From: an uncultured Megasphaera sp.
GTDB taxonomy: Bacteria > Bacillota > Negativicutes > Veillonellales > Megasphaeraceae
Assembly: GCA_937895695.1 (NCBI GenBank)
Contig: CALBLM010000059.1
Span: forward strand, 1-5,784
Length of the DNA: 5,784 nt
Direction: 5' to 3'
The position numbers and the translations under genes were made by a program. Below the pieces are notes generated by a model. The model had not been told where the DNA came from and searched no databases. It saw nothing but the letters and a program-made list of their open reading frames with translations. The stretch's first letter is position 1, and each line of letters opens with the position of its first letter. Of this stretch, positions 1-5,784 are shown in pieces.

Positions 1-378
1 GCGGCGTTCCAAAAACGGGCAGAAGCCTTTGGCCCATACTATGACCGGTATGTCGTAGGCGATGATAAACTGCATGAAAATGGCAAATTGGTTACAAGTG
101 AAGCCATTGCCGATTGTGGAGGATTATCTGTAGCGACAGAACTGGCGGGTAGTGATAAAGAAACGTTGAAAGATATATACTATAATTTTGCAACGGTTTT
201 TGCCAGTAAGTATACACCGCAGATTTTGCGTATGATTGTACAAATGGATCCCCATCCTGTCGGTACGGCTAGAGTCAATGGAGCCTTGTCTTCGATAGAT
301 GCCTTTTATCAAGTATATGGGATTACCGTGAGTGATGGAATGTATGTACAGCCGCAGCTGCGTGTAGGTATTTGGTAA
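1..378 (+). CDS. M13 family zinc metallopeptidase (neprilysin/PepO-like), C-terminal fragment
   Basis: This is the 3' end of a gene that begins before the window. Frame 1 is open from base 1 to TAA at 376-378 and gives 125 residues, against roughly 630-700 for the whole family. Seen in the sequence: SEAIADCGG (fragment residues 33-41) matches the M13 ENxxD-GG motif, where the Glu (E34) is the third zinc ligand and the Asp (D38) orients a zinc-binding His. DPHPVGTARVNG (residues 83-94) matches the DxHP..xRVNG block, whose His (H85) and Arg (R91) stabilise the transition state and bind substrate. The protein ends in RVGIW, like the family's conserved Trp terminus. The HExxH zinc motif lies upstream, outside the window. 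The family cleaves oligopeptides. Whether this one is cytoplasmic or exported cannot be told without the N-terminus. The usual Asn after the zinc-ligand Glu is Ala here. Confidence 0.93.
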   Translation, partial: AAFQKRAEAFGPYYDRYVVGDDKLHENGKLVTSEAIADCGGLSVATELAGSDKETLKDIYYNFATVFASKYTPQILRMIVQMDPHPVGTARVNGALSSIDAFYQVYGITVSDGMYVQPQLRVGIW

Positions 379-506
379 GACGTGTTGATGATATATTCAC
401 TTGGGACGAGTTTTGACCCATATAAAAAGGCGTATTTACCACTAAAATAGTAGCTGCTGTGGGAAGATAGGTTATTTATACGTACAATATAATAATATGT
501 ATTCTC

Positions 507-566
507 AAAATTATCCTTTGCATATTTCGTAGTATATACGAAATGTGACGAAGGATAATTTTTTTT
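507..566 (+). terminator. Long Rho-independent terminator downstream of the M13 peptidase
   Basis: The outer arms AAAATTATCCTT (507-518) and AAGGATAATTTT (551-562) are perfectly complementary over 12 bp. After a small internal loop (TG opposite ACG) comes a second 10-bp stem, CATATTTCGT (521-530) with ACGAAATGTG (538-547), containing one G-U pair, closed by a 7-nt loop. The 3' arm runs into eight consecutive T (559-566). It starts about 130 nt after the peptidase stop, so it most likely ends that transcript. The A-run on the 5' side means it could also work on the minus strand. Confidence 0.85.
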
Positions 567-782
567 ATGAGTAAAGAATATTCCTATGTTTTTTTGATGA
601 ATTTTAAAAATCATTATAAAAAAAATACGTATAAATACTAGGTTTTATTTGGATATAAAGCTAGTAAAATACAGTAGTATTGAGAATAATAATGAAGCTT
701 TTCGTATGCCAAATTGTAGGGGAAAAAATGAAAGATATATAACGATACGTTCGTCTATGTTAGGGCGAGAGCAGGTTGCTGC

Positions 783-811
783 TTGCATTATTAAAATGGA
801 TACGGTACAAT
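783..811 (+). promoter_or_regulatory. Candidate promoter of the mgsA-pyk operon
   Basis: TTGCAT (783-788) and TACAAT (806-811) are separated by exactly 17 bp. The -10 box matches TATAAT at 5 of 6 bases; the -35 box matches TTGACA only at its first three. Transcription would begin near 818 and give a leader of about 110 nt before mgsA. It lies downstream of the terminator at 507-566 and upstream of the first gene of the pair. This rests on sequence pattern only, in AT-rich DNA where chance matches are common. Confidence 0.45.
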
Positions 812-829
812 TTCAACAGAAGATAGTAT

Positions 830-846
830 TCGATAGTTGCTATCGG
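830..846 (+). other. Small hairpin in the predicted mgsA leader
   Basis: CGATAG (831-836) and CTATCG (840-845) form a perfect 6-bp inverted repeat around a 3-nt TTG spacer, with a possible extra T-G pair outside. It would lie about 12 nt after the predicted transcription start. It has no T-run after it, so it is not a terminator. It could be a 5'-end stabilising stem or an operator half-site pair, or chance. Confidence 0.35.
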
Positions 847-930
847 CTATTGTTGAAGAGTTAACAACTGGGACATAAATCGTACCAGTGGGAGCGATGT
901 TGTTGTCGAGAAGAGAGAAGAGGTACAAAG

Positions 931-1326
931 ATGGAAAAGTATGTAGCTGTTATTGCACATGATGCTAAAAAAGCAGATATTGTAGAATTGGCATTTCGGT
1001 ATAAAAATGTATTAAAAAAATTTCCTCTTGTAGGAACCGGAGAAACAGGGAAACGTATTGAAACAGCCACGGGATTGACTGTAAAGAAAATGCAGCCCGG
1101 ACCATTAGGCGGCGACCAGCAGATTGGCGGTATGATTGCTTCTGATGAAGTCATTGCAGTTATTTTTTTGCGAGATCCCTTAACGGCGCAGCCTCATGAA
1201 CCGGATGTATCCGCTTTCTTACGTCTTTGTGATGTACACAACATTCCTGTGGCAACGAATATTACCAGTGCTCGCATTTTATTGACAGCGTTAGATAAAG
1301 ATATGGCATTATTTGCTAAAAACTAA
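931..1326 (+). CDS. mgsA: Methylglyoxal synthase
   Basis: Cytoplasmic enzyme that converts dihydroxyacetone phosphate to methylglyoxal and phosphate, opening the methylglyoxal bypass of glycolysis. The 131-residue product is near the length of the Bacillus enzyme and lacks the N-terminal extension of E. coli MgsA (152 aa). Seen motifs: VAVIAHD at the N-terminus with H10; GTGETG (residues 35-40), the phosphate-binding loop; GPLGGDQQIGG (57-67) with catalytic D62; RDPL with D82; PHEPD (88-92) with H89 and D92; and NIPVATN (104-110). These correspond to E. coli H19, D71, D91, H98 and D101, so the active site is complete. The ATG at 931 has AAGAGG (918-923) 7 nt upstream. The gene ends with TAA, and pyk starts 33 nt later, which suggests co-transcription. 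The family is typically inhibited by phosphate. Confidence 0.96.
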   Translation: MEKYVAVIAHDAKKADIVELAFRYKNVLKKFPLVGTGETGKRIETATGLTVKKMQPGPLGGDQQIGGMIASDEVIAVIFLRDPLTAQPHEPDVSAFLRLCDVHNIPVATNITSARILLTALDKDMALFAKN

Positions 1327-1359
1327 TTTATAAATCATTAAATAAAGGAGAATTCCCTC

Positions 1360-3108
1360 ATGTTGAAAAAAACGAAAATCGTTTGTACTCTTGGCCCAAG
1401 TTCCAATACGCAGGAAACTATTGAAAAAATGATTAAAGCAGGTATGAATGTTGCCCGTTTTAACTTCTCTCATGGTTCTCATGAAGAACATAAACAGCGT
1501 ATTGATATGGTACGTGCTGCATCTAAAAAATTGGGCATTCCCGTTGCGTTATTATTGGATACAAAAGGCCCGGAAATTCGCTTGGGCAAATTTAAAAATG
1601 GTTCTATTCAGATGGAAGCTGGTAATGAATTTACATTGACAGCTCGCGATGTCGAAGGCGATGAAACGATTTCTTCCATGAATTATAAAGAATTGCCGCA
1701 GGATGTCAAAGCAGGCGATCATATTTTATTGTCCGATGGCTTGGTTAATTTGGAAGTATTAAGTGTCGAAGGCGAAGATATTCATACGAAGATTCTGAAC
1801 AGTGGCAAAATGAGTGACCGTAAACGCGTAGCTGTTCCGGGTATTGCTATCAATTTACCTGCCGTATCTGAAACAGATGCAGCAGATATTGAATTTGGTA
1901 TTCGTATGAATATGGACTGGATTGCTGCTTCCTTTATTCAGCGCGGTAAAGACGTTGTTACCATTCGTAAAATATTAGAAAAACATAACAGCCATATGAA
2001 GATTATCTCCAAAATTGAATGTCAGGCAGCTGTTAATAATATAGATGAAATCATCAAAATGAGTGATGGTATTATGGTTGCTCGTGGTGACTTGGGTGTC
2101 GAAGTACCGGCTGAAGAAGTACCGACGTTGCAAAAAATGTTGATTCATAAATGTCAGGCAGCAGGCAAACCGGTTATTACGGCTACGCAGATGCTTGAAT
2201 CTATGTGCAATAACCCGCGTCCGACACGTGCAGAAACTAGTGACGTTGCCAATGCGATTTTGGATGGCACCGATGCCATCATGCTTAGTGGCGAAACGGC
2301 TGGTGGCTTGTATCCGGTAGAAGCTGTTTCTACGATGTCTCGTGTAGCTACGTTTACAGAAGGTAAATTTACACCGTCTGCCCATCAGGATGAAAATGCT
2401 GAATCTTCTACAACAACCGAATCTATCGGTAAAGCGGTAGTAAAAATTGCTGAAGATTTACATGCAGCGGCTATCATTGCTTCGACAGAACGCGGCGGTA
2501 CAGCACAAATGATTTCTAAATTCCGTCCGGAATGCCCGGTTGTTGCTGTATCTCCTCATGAAAATATCGTTCGTCGTCTCCAGCTCAATTGGGGTGTTCA
2601 GGCGATTATTGGTAAAGAAGCAAGCGATACCGATGAAGTTGTAGACAATGCTATTTTTGCAGCATTGGACAATGACCTTATTAAAGCCGGTGACCTCGTT
2701 GTATTGACAGCCGGCGTGCCGGTTGCAAAAGCAGGTTCTACCAATATGATTCGCGTACAAGTTGTCGGCGATGTACTTCTCCGCGGCACCGGTATTGGCC
2801 GTAATTCTGCCATTGGTCCTGTCTGCGTGGCTGACAGTCAAGAATCGTTGGAAAAGAATTTTAAGGATGGCTGCATTTTGGTTGTTCGCAATGCCCAGCC
2901 GGAATGGGTTGATTACATGAAACGGGCAAGTGCGATTGTTGCTGAAGAAGCAGGTCTTACTAGTGAATCTGCTATCGTAGCGATTACACTCGGTATTCCG
3001 ACTATCGTTGGCGCAGCGCATGCCGTTGATACATTGGAAAATGGTGAAATTGTAACAGTTGATGCAAGCCGTGGCACGATTTTCCGCGGTGCTGCTAACG
3101 CTCGTTAA
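1360..3108 (+). CDS. pyk: Pyruvate kinase with C-terminal PEP-utiliser-like domain
   Basis: Cytoplasmic glycolytic enzyme that transfers phosphate from PEP to ADP to give pyruvate and ATP. The 582 residues match the long Bacillota form. Seen: MNVARFNFSHG (29-39) with R33, N35 and S37; DTKGPEIR (67-74) with cation ligands D67 and T68; the signature IISKIE with catalytic K218 and metal ligand E220; VARGDLGVE with D244; then TQMLESM, RPTRAETSDVANA and MLSGETAGG. The C domain spans about 355-470. E72 sits where Glu marks K+-dependent pyruvate kinases (Lys in K+-independent ones), so K+ dependence is inferred. Residues about 474-582 form the extra swivelling domain; its usual TSHAA motif reads TSESA here, so the expected His is Glu536. 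The start ATG has a strong AAAGGAG (1344-1350) 9 nt upstream. It is second after mgsA and followed by a strong terminator. Confidence 0.97.
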   Translation: MLKKTKIVCTLGPSSNTQETIEKMIKAGMNVARFNFSHGSHEEHKQRIDMVRAASKKLGIPVALLLDTKGPEIRLGKFKNGSIQMEAGNEFTLTARDVEGDETISSMNYKELPQDVKAGDHILLSDGLVNLEVLSVEGEDIHTKILNSGKMSDRKRVAVPGIAINLPAVSETDAADIEFGIRMNMDWIAASFIQRGKDVVTIRKILEKHNSHMKIISKIECQAAVNNIDEIIKMSDGIMVARGDLGVEVPAEEVPTLQKMLIHKCQAAGKPVITATQMLESMCNNPRPTRAETSDVANAILDGTDAIMLSGETAGGLYPVEAVSTMSRVATFTEGKFTPSAHQDENAESSTTTESIGKAVVKIAEDLHAAAIIASTERGGTAQMISKFRPECPVVAVSPHENIVRRLQLNWGVQAIIGKEASDTDEVVDNAIFAALDNDLIKAGDLVVLTAGVPVAKAGSTNMIRVQVVGDVLLRGTGIGRNSAIGPVCVADSQESLEKNFKDGCILVVRNAQPEWVDYMKRASAIVAEEAGLTSESAIVAITLGIPTIVGAAHAVDTLENGEIVTVDASRGTIFRGAANAR

Positions 3109-3150
3109 TCGTATATCCATATCTCATTGGGATATATATAAATTCCAACA

Positions 3151-3195
3151 AAAATCCCCGTTATACAGACAACGTGTTTGTATAACGGGGATTTT
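3151..3195. terminator. Bidirectional terminator between pyk and the convergent M20 peptidase gene
   Basis: Arms at 3151-3170 and 3176-3195 pair over 20 bp with a single G-T wobble, around the 5-nt loop AACGT. The core is AAAATCCCCGTTATACA pairing with TGTATAACGGGGATTTT. On the plus strand the stem ends in ATTTT and AT-rich sequence, 42 nt after the pyk stop. On the minus strand it ends in ATTTTTG, 33 nt after the peptidase stop. The convergent layout and symmetric A and T ends fit one hairpin serving both transcripts. Confidence 0.92.
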
Positions 3196-3228
3196 ATATA
3201 TACTCATAGCTATGATAAACGGATGTAG

Positions 3229-4350
3229 TTAGTTGCTTAGGAGCAAACGGACTAATTGCAAAAGTCCCGGTTCCAGTGAAGAAAGGGAGAGCCTTTCCTT
3301 CCGTGTATGGGCACCTTGCCCGTGATAGATGCTGAAAGCCGTAGCTGGGATGCCCATGCTGAGCGGAATATTGGCATCCGTACTACCTGTGCGCCAAGTG
3401 GTAGAAAGACCTTGCGCGTGGCGAATTGCGCAGATACGATCATACAGCGGCGCGTTTAGTACGCCATCACTGCAGGGTCGGCTGCCAATCAATGTTTGCG
3501 TGATTTGTACAGTACGTGATATATGGCGGTGTATGATAGCCGTGACATTCGTATCCAGTGCTGTGAGGGAAGACATGGATTCAGAGCGCAAGTCAATCGT
3601 CATATCGGCTTGTTCTGCAATCGAATTAACCGTAGTGCCGCCTGTTAGCGTGCCTATGTTATACGTTGTTTTGGGGATAGCCGGTACTTGCAGTTGATAG
3701 AGGTCATGAATGATTTCAGCGGCAACTGCCAGGGCATTGGTATTGCCAAAATTGCCCCAGCTATGTCCTCCCTGGGCTTGAATATGAATGGCATAGCGAC
3801 GGGAACCGACAGCTCGATTGACAAACGCTTGGTCGGTGCCGTCTACGGCAACAACTTCAGCAATTCGGTCTTTCCAGGTATTCATAATATAGCGAATACC
3901 CTTGAGATTCCCCAATCCTTCTTCACCGACGTTAAACGCCAGCATTACACCGGAAGGTAATGAAATATGGAGCGTCAGCAGCATGCGGGCTATCCATAAT
4001 AATGCAGCAACGTCAGCACTATTATCTCCGCAAGAAGGAGCATATAAGGTGTCGCCTTCAATGCGTGGCGTAATCGCATTGAGTTGAGAGAAAACCGTAT
4101 CGATATGTGCGTTGTAGAGTGGAAATTTTCCGGTAGAAACGATTTGGTATGGATATAACACGTTGCCGGCTTCGTCGATATAAGCTTGATGAGCCCCCAT
4201 TGCATGCAATTGTTGTAAGATCCAGGATGCTTTCTGCCCTTCATGCCCTGTAGGGGACGGAATAGATGAAATGGTACAGATTAAATCAATAAGCTCCTGA
4301 ATATGCGCATGGATATACGAATGCACATCGTTTATCATACTATCATTCAT
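3229..4350 (-). CDS. M20 family zinc metallopeptidase/deacylase
   Basis: A 373-residue, probably cytoplasmic, di-zinc hydrolase of the M20 (DapE/ArgE/PepT/carboxypeptidase G2) superfamily. Motifs, numbered from the ATG at 4350: IPSPTGHEG near residue 30; YNAHIDTV with zinc ligand H82 and D84; SCGDNSADVAALL with bridging D109; NVGEEGLGN with general base E143 and zinc ligand E144; AVDGT with D170; dimerisation-domain GGHSWGNFG with H196; and C-terminal GQGAHTRKE with H348, the last zinc ligand. The catalytic set is complete. The bridging-ligand loop reads GDNSAD rather than the common GxxDxKG, so exact substrate (peptide, acyl amino acid or carbamoyl compound) cannot be assigned. I chose ATG 4350 because AAGGA lies 10 nt upstream; the in-frame GTG at 4359 sits almost on the SD, and ATG 4338 is too far away. 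It stands alone, with hairpins on both sides. No signal peptide or membrane segment is seen. Confidence 0.9.
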   Translation of the reverse strand: MNDSMINDVHSYIHAHIQELIDLICTISSIPSPTGHEGQKASWILQQLHAMGAHQAYIDEAGNVLYPYQIVSTGKFPLYNAHIDTVFSQLNAITPRIEGDTLYAPSCGDNSADVAALLWIARMLLTLHISLPSGVMLAFNVGEEGLGNLKGIRYIMNTWKDRIAEVVAVDGTDQAFVNRAVGSRRYAIHIQAQGGHSWGNFGNTNALAVAAEIIHDLYQLQVPAIPKTTYNIGTLTGGTTVNSIAEQADMTIDLRSESMSSLTALDTNVTAIIHRHISRTVQITQTLIGSRPCSDGVLNAPLYDRICAIRHAQGLSTTWRTGSTDANIPLSMGIPATAFSIYHGQGAHTRKERLSLSSLEPGLLQLVRLLLSN

Positions 4351-4360
4351 ACAGAACACG

Positions 4361-4368
4361 TCCTTTTT
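4361..4368 (-). promoter_or_regulatory. Ribosome binding site that sets the start of the M20 peptidase
   Basis: On the minus strand this reads AAAAAGGA, followed by CG. It lies 10 nt before ATG 4350. The alternative GTG at 4359 would leave a single nucleotide between SD and start, and ATG 4338 would leave 22, so the ATG at 4350 is favoured. I could not find a convincing -35/-10 pair for this gene between the hairpin at 4418-4465 and the SD. Confidence 0.65.
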
Positions 4369-4417
4369 GGTATAGTAGTCATTGTTTTAGAAATAACCGT
4401 CTTTGGTATATATAAAC

Positions 4418-4465
4418 GAAATAAGCCGAAATAGCAAGGGGGATATGCATATTTCGGCTTATTTC
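4418..4465 (-). terminator. Hairpin after hcp, probable terminator
   Basis: GAAATAAGCCGAAATA (4418-4433) and TATTTCGGCTTATTTC (4450-4465) are perfectly complementary over 16 bp around a 16-nt loop. It begins 20 nt after the hcp stop codon in the minus-strand direction. After the stem the minus strand continues GTTTATATATACC, so the U-tract is broken and termination may be leaky, which would let some hcp transcript read into the peptidase gene. Confidence 0.7.
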
Positions 4466-4485
4466 TTATGTATAAAAGAAGGGGA

Positions 4486-5784
4486 TTATCCTAAAATTTT
4501 TTTCAAATCTTCATCCGGTGTGCTCGTAGGACTGATATGATAGTGTTCAACTAAATAATTCAGAACATTCGGCGAAAGGAAGGCCGGTAGTGTTGGTCCT
4601 AAGTAGATATGTTGGATACCTAAGTATAACAGTGTTAAGAGAATGCAAACGGCTTTTTGTTCGTACCAAGATAAAACGAGTGTCAGTGGCAGATCGTTGA
4701 CGCCGCATTTGAATGCTTCGGCTAGGGCCATCGCTACTTTTAAAGCACTGTACGCATCATTGCATTGGCCCATATCCATGAGGCGTGGCAAGCCGCCAAT
4801 AGTACCGAGATCGAGGTCGTTAAAACGATATTTGCCACAGGCGAGTGTGAGAACAATTGAATCTTTTGGTGTTTTCTGAACAAATTCAGTATAGTAATTG
4901 CGACCCGGGCGAGCACCGTCGCAGCCGCCGACGAGGAAGAAATGTTTAATTGCACCGGCTTTTACGGCGTCAATTACCGTATCGGCAACGGAGAGAACGG
5001 CACCATGGCTGAAACCGGTCATGACAGTCGTACCGCCATTGATACCTGTCATCGGATGATCTTCCGTATAGCCGCCTAATTCTAAGGCTTTTTCAATCAA
5101 TGGCGTGAAATCTTTATCGCTGCCGATGTGCTTGATTTCCGGATAGGAAACGACTTCGGTTGTAAACACGCGGTCGGCATAGGATTTACGTGGCGGCATG
5201 AGACAGTTGGTGGTGAAGAGAATCGGTGCCGGAATCTGGTCAAATTCTTTTTGCTGATTTTGCCAAGCCGTACCAAAATTGCCTTTGAGCTGCGGGTGTT
5301 TTTTAAGAAGCGGATAGGCATGAGCCGGCAGCATTTCGCCGTGTGTATATATGTTAATGCCTTTGCCGTCTGTTTGCTGCAGCAGTAATTCTAAATCTTT
5401 TAAATCGTGGCCGGTAATGACAATAAACGGGCCTTTTTCAATCGTCAAAGGAACGGTTGTAGGTGTTGGCGTACCATAGGCTGTCGTATTCGCTTCATCT
5501 AGCATGGCCATACAGGTTAGATTTACTTTCCCTGTTTCTAAAACGAGAGGAAGGAGCGTATCCATACTGCCGTCTTCACCAAGAGCGAGTAATCCTTTGA
5601 TAAAAAAGGCGTTGACCGTATCATCCGATTTTCCCAACATCAATGCATGATACGCATAGGCTGCCATACCGCGCATACCAAAGAGAATCAAGGATTTTAA
5701 CGAACGAATGTCTTCGTTGGCATTCCAGATTTGTTGTACATCGTAATCGTTGTCTGTAGAGACGAATTGCTTTGTTTCAGCATG
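4486..5784 (-). CDS. hcp: Hybrid cluster protein (hydroxylamine reductase), N-terminus beyond the window
   Basis: Cytoplasmic iron-sulfur protein linked to hydroxylamine reduction, NO detoxification and protein S-nitrosylation in anaerobes. The frame is open from the right edge to TAA at 4486-4488, giving 432 residues of about 550. The missing roughly 120 should carry the N-terminal Cys motif for the cubane cluster. All hybrid-cluster ligands are visible (fragment numbering): GHDLKD H126, THGEMLP E150, TTNC C194, GGCDGARPGRN C288 (the usual persulfide Cys), LACGKYRF C316, GQCNDAYS C341, and SWYEQKAV with E375 and K377. Flanking blocks such as YGTPTPT, GTAWQNQQ, GLPRLMDMGQ and CGVNDLPL are close to E. 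coli Hcp. The in-frame TTG at 5691 is internal: homology continues upstream of it (NEDIRSLKSLILFGMRG). No hcr-type NADH oxidoreductase gene is seen downstream. Confidence 0.96.
   Translation of the reverse strand, partial: HAETKQFVSTDNDYDVQQIWNANEDIRSLKSLILFGMRGMAAYAYHALMLGKSDDTVNAFFIKGLLALGEDGSMDTLLPLVLETGKVNLTCMAMLDEANTTAYGTPTPTTVPLTIEKGPFIVITGHDLKDLELLLQQTDGKGINIYTHGEMLPAHAYPLLKKHPQLKGNFGTAWQNQQKEFDQIPAPILFTTNCLMPPRKSYADRVFTTEVVSYPEIKHIGSDKDFTPLIEKALELGGYTEDHPMTGINGGTTVMTGFSHGAVLSVADTVIDAVKAGAIKHFFLVGGCDGARPGRNYYTEFVQKTPKDSIVLTLACGKYRFNDLDLGTIGGLPRLMDMGQCNDAYSALKVAMALAEAFKCGVNDLPLTLVLSWYEQKAVCILLTLLYLGIQHIYLGPTLPAFLSPNVLNYLVEHYHISPTSTPDEDLKKILG

Larger units (their letters stand above)
379..930. 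other. AT-rich intergenic region between the peptidase and mgsA
   Basis: About 550 bp without a convincing gene. It holds a long terminator hairpin (507-566), a candidate sigma-A-type promoter (783-811) and a small hairpin (830-846) in what would be the mgsA leader. Base composition is clearly more AT-rich than the flanking genes, especially 470-640. An open frame at 649-864 (TTG start, 71 codons) has no ribosome binding site at any of its possible starts, overlaps the candidate promoter and resembles no family I know, so I do not call it a gene. I see no T-box GGTGG motif, tRNA or recognisable riboswitch core. Confidence 0.6.

Noticed and set aside
413..448. TTGACC with a downstream TAAAAT as a promoter
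   Set aside because: The spacing of 24 bp is too long, and the transcript would meet the terminator at 507-566 at once.
488..493. Perfect TATAAT sequence
   Set aside because: No -35-like box 16-18 bp upstream, and it sits just before the terminator hairpin in very AT-rich DNA.
567..641. Small ATG frame of 24 codons directly after the terminator T-run
   Set aside because: No ribosome binding site, Lys/Tyr/Asn-rich as expected for AT-rich non-coding DNA, and it begins in the terminator tail.
718..742. AGGGG followed by a tiny ATG frame encoding only MKDI, a possible leader peptide
   Set aside because: It lies upstream of the predicted transcription start, and no attenuator structure or regulatory codon run accompanies it.
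649..864. Open frame of 71 codons on the plus strand upstream of mgsA
   Set aside because: It starts with TTG, none of its possible starts has a ribosome binding site, its product resembles no known family, and it overlaps the best promoter candidate for mgsA.
1975..2385. 136-codon open frame antisense to pyk
   Set aside because: Shadow of the pyk active-site region with no recognisable protein features.
2458..3120. Long 220-codon open frame antisense to pyk
   Set aside because: Shadow frame of the well-conserved pyk coding sequence; no family resemblance, and a Cys/Asn/Arg-rich composition typical of antisense translations.
5689..5691. In-frame TTG as the start of hcp
   Set aside because: Hcp similarity and the open frame continue upstream to the window edge, so the true start lies outside.

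Overview
The window reads as ordinary chromosomal DNA of a low- to moderate-GC anaerobic bacterium, most likely a member of the Bacillota; a Negativicutes-type organism is possible but not shown. The grounds are a pyruvate kinase with the extra C-terminal PEP-utiliser domain common in Bacillota, a short Bacillus-length methylglyoxal synthase, a hybrid cluster protein (typical of anaerobes), strong AAAGGAG-type ribosome binding sites and intrinsic hairpin terminators. I see no insertion sequence, phage gene, CRISPR array, tRNA or rRNA.

Layout. (1) Positions 1-378, plus strand: the last 125 residues of an M13 (neprilysin/PepO-like) zinc endopeptidase, cut by the window edge. (2) Positions 379-930: about 550 bp of AT-rich intergenic DNA with a long terminator hairpin (507-566), a candidate promoter (783-811) and a small leader hairpin (830-846). 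(3) Positions 931-3108, plus strand: mgsA (methylglyoxal synthase) and pyk (pyruvate kinase), 33 nt apart and probably one transcript. (4) A near-perfect 20-bp bidirectional terminator at 3151-3195 closes pyk and the convergent gene. (5) Positions 3229-4350, minus strand: a lone M20-family zinc peptidase/deacylase. (6) A hairpin at 4418-4465 between the two minus-strand genes. (7) Positions 4486-5784, minus strand: the C-terminal 432 residues of Hcp (hybrid cluster protein/hydroxylamine reductase); its N-terminus lies beyond the right edge.

How the genes relate. The only clear functional pairing is mgsA-pyk. MgsA drains dihydroxyacetone phosphate from upper glycolysis, and Pyk completes lower glycolysis, so co-transcription links the overflow bypass to PEP-to-pyruvate flux. 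The two peptidases and Hcp look like separate housekeeping or stress units. I found no convincing undescribed system. The most notable detail is that the Pyk C-terminal domain has Glu where the usual phospho-accepting His of the TSH motif would sit.
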